DNA of 16,067 nt, from NCBI GenBank assembly GCA_003244125.1, contig QHBL01000318.1:1-16067 (forward strand). The letters run 5' to 3'. A program made the position numbers and the translations under genes. Shown piece by piece: positions 14,946 to 16,067 of the stretch (positions are counted from its first letter, which is position 1; each line of letters begins with the position of its first letter). The notes under the pieces are model-generated. The model did no database searches. It saw nothing but the letters and a program-made list of their open reading frames with translations, and was not told the origin of the DNA. Source of the DNA: Chthoniobacterales bacterium (GTDB lineage Bacteria; Verrucomicrobiota; Verrucomicrobiae; Chthoniobacterales; UBA10450).

Positions 14946-16067
14946 CTACTTAGGGTCGACAGAGCCGACGATTTGCTCTAAGCGCGGGTCGCTTCGGAGA
15001 GAATCCTATTGAGGATCTAGCTTCAGTTCGCCGTAGGTTACACCGCTTGGAATTTGCGAAGAGATCGATAGCTGTGCGAGAGCCGAATCCTTTTCTCCTG
15101 TCCATGCATAAATGACGGCTAGATTGGTGACCAATGCCGGTCCGATAAAGGTATCGCGTGAAACGGGCAGTAACTCACAGGCGTGTTTGACTTCGCGGAC
15201 AGCCTCGTCCTTGCGCCCGAGACCGGCGTCAATGACGCCGAGTACGCCCCAGGCGGCAGCGTAATCCGGTCGCTTTGGATCATTGCCGGCCGATTGGCGA
15301 TCCCTGGCCTGCGTGTAAAGCTTGCTCGCAATAAGGTCGGTCGTGGGCGCATTGGAGATAGCTTCGTTCTCGCGTGGCGAAATTCTAGCCTGAAGCTGCT
15401 CGGCGATTGCTTTGGCAATCTCACTTTGGCTGGCAAAAACATCAGCGAGATCGCGATCGTAGGTTTGCCCCCACACGTGCGTGTCTGTCCGCGCATCGAT
15501 CAACTGAGCGTTGAGCCGAACGCGGTTGGTCGCACGTTGGACGCTGCCTTCGAGCAAGTGTGCCACGCCCGGTTGCTGCCCGATCTCGCGCAGATTGCGC
15601 TCGGCCCCGCTTTTATAATGCATCACAGAACTGCGGCTGATGACTTTTAGGTTCCGCGACTTTCGCCAGGTCGCTGAGAATTTCATCCTGCACTCCATCG
15701 GCGAAATAAGTGTTCTGCTTATCGTCGCTCAGATTTTCGAACGGCAGGACAGCGATGCTTTTTTCGGCAGCATTGGCTGCAGACGAATCTTTCTCCGCGG
15801 TGGTGTCCCCGACTCGCTCTTTGGGCGCGAGTGACGCGACGGTGCACCCGGCGAGAAGACAATAAGCGAGCAGAAAATGGGGATCGCGCGCGACAGCTGC
15901 ATCAAGCAGTCGCGCCGCCTCCGGCAGGAGCGGGTGGTATCTGAGGAGGTGGATTCTAATTGTTTCGCCTGCTGGTACAGTGCGTTCGCTGCGAGATCGG
16001 TAGTAGGTGGTTGTGCGATGGCCGCTTTCTCGCGCGCTGAAATCCTGGCCTGAAGCTGCTCCGCGAT
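14946..16067 (-). pseudogene. Decayed FlgO/TolB-N domain plus TPR protein, with partial duplicate
   Basis: Remains of a TPR protein with a FlgO/TolB-N-like domain (IAVLPFENLSDDKQNTYFAD, GVQDEILSDLAKVA, LKVISRSSVMHYKSG, GVAHLLEGSVQRATNRVRL, YDRDLADVFASQSEIAKAIA). Read 5' to 3' on the minus strand it starts at the window edge inside one copy (IAEQLQARIS...TTDLAANALYQQAKQ). It shifts frame near 15950-15965 and runs LLPEAARLLDAAVARDP, FLLAYCLLAG. Near 15835 it then passes directly into the N-terminal region of a second FlgO domain. That copy shifts frame again near 15650 and has a shortened TPR part. It meets an amber TAG at 15006-15008, where relatives have W, and beyond it DSLRSDPRLEQIVGSVDPK continues to a stop at 14946. 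Only 15006-15653 is open in the family frame. This looks like a recombination product of two homologous genes followed by decay. Confidence 0.8.

Noticed and set aside
1..16067. CRISPR arrays, tRNA/rRNA genes, transposases or integrases
   Set aside because: No regularly spaced repeats, tRNA-like cloverleaf ends, rRNA signatures or DDE/tyrosine recombinase motifs were seen on either strand by eye.

Overview
The window looks like bacterial chromosome with moderately high GC, dense genes and several overlapping stop/start (ATGA) junctions. The gene mix fits a soil Verrucomicrobiota-type bacterium of the Chthoniobacterales kind: a kynurenine-type tryptophan degradation set, a FlgO/TolB-N plus TPR protein, a cytoplasmic Asp-box protein paired with a MoaD-like protein, a DUF2277 protein, and toxin-antitoxin modules. 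This placement is inferred from gene content and recalled homologues, not from a search.

The metabolic theme is L-kynurenine catabolism by the 3-hydroxyanthranilate / 2-aminomuconate route. The window holds 2-aminomuconic semialdehyde dehydrogenase (8-1057, cut by the window edge), a RidA-fold 2-aminomuconate deaminase (7544-7969), kynureninase (10444-11709) and kynurenine 3-monooxygenase (12470-13816). A single-component Rieske oxygenase follows the monooxygenase after 1 nt (13818-14891). Tryptophan 2,3-dioxygenase, kynurenine formamidase, 3-hydroxyanthranilate 3,4-dioxygenase and ACMS decarboxylase are not here. They may lie left of position 1 or elsewhere. The pathway genes form an interrupted archipelago rather than one operon.

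Left to right: the dehydrogenase; a BrnT-type toxin with a 1-base C-terminal frameshift and its antitoxin (1067-1533); a multi-pass M28 metallopeptidase on the minus strand (1550-3838); DUF2277 (3977-4258); a decayed NRPS end in which an adenylation-domain stub is out of frame with an intact carrier protein plus thioesterase ORF (4260-5602); an Asp-box beta-propeller and a MoaD/ThiS-like protein ending in Gly-Gly (5599-7055); a gene-poor stretch with a repeat-like hairpin, AT-rich DNA and a probably frameshifted small ORF (7056-7543); the deaminase; a minus-strand ECF sigma factor and four-helix membrane protein (7976-9179); a divergent VOC protein (9239-9730); a Phd/VapC pair whose toxin stop overlaps the kynureninase start (9765-10447); kynureninase; a minus-strand methyltransferase (11720-12388); the monooxygenase and Rieske oxygenase; and finally a heavily damaged FlgO/TPR gene (14946-16067).

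The lesions (frameshifts, internal deletions, an amber codon) cluster in accessory genes, while the long metabolic ORFs are intact. This favours real gene decay at the accessory loci, but single-base assembly errors cannot be excluded from the sequence alone.
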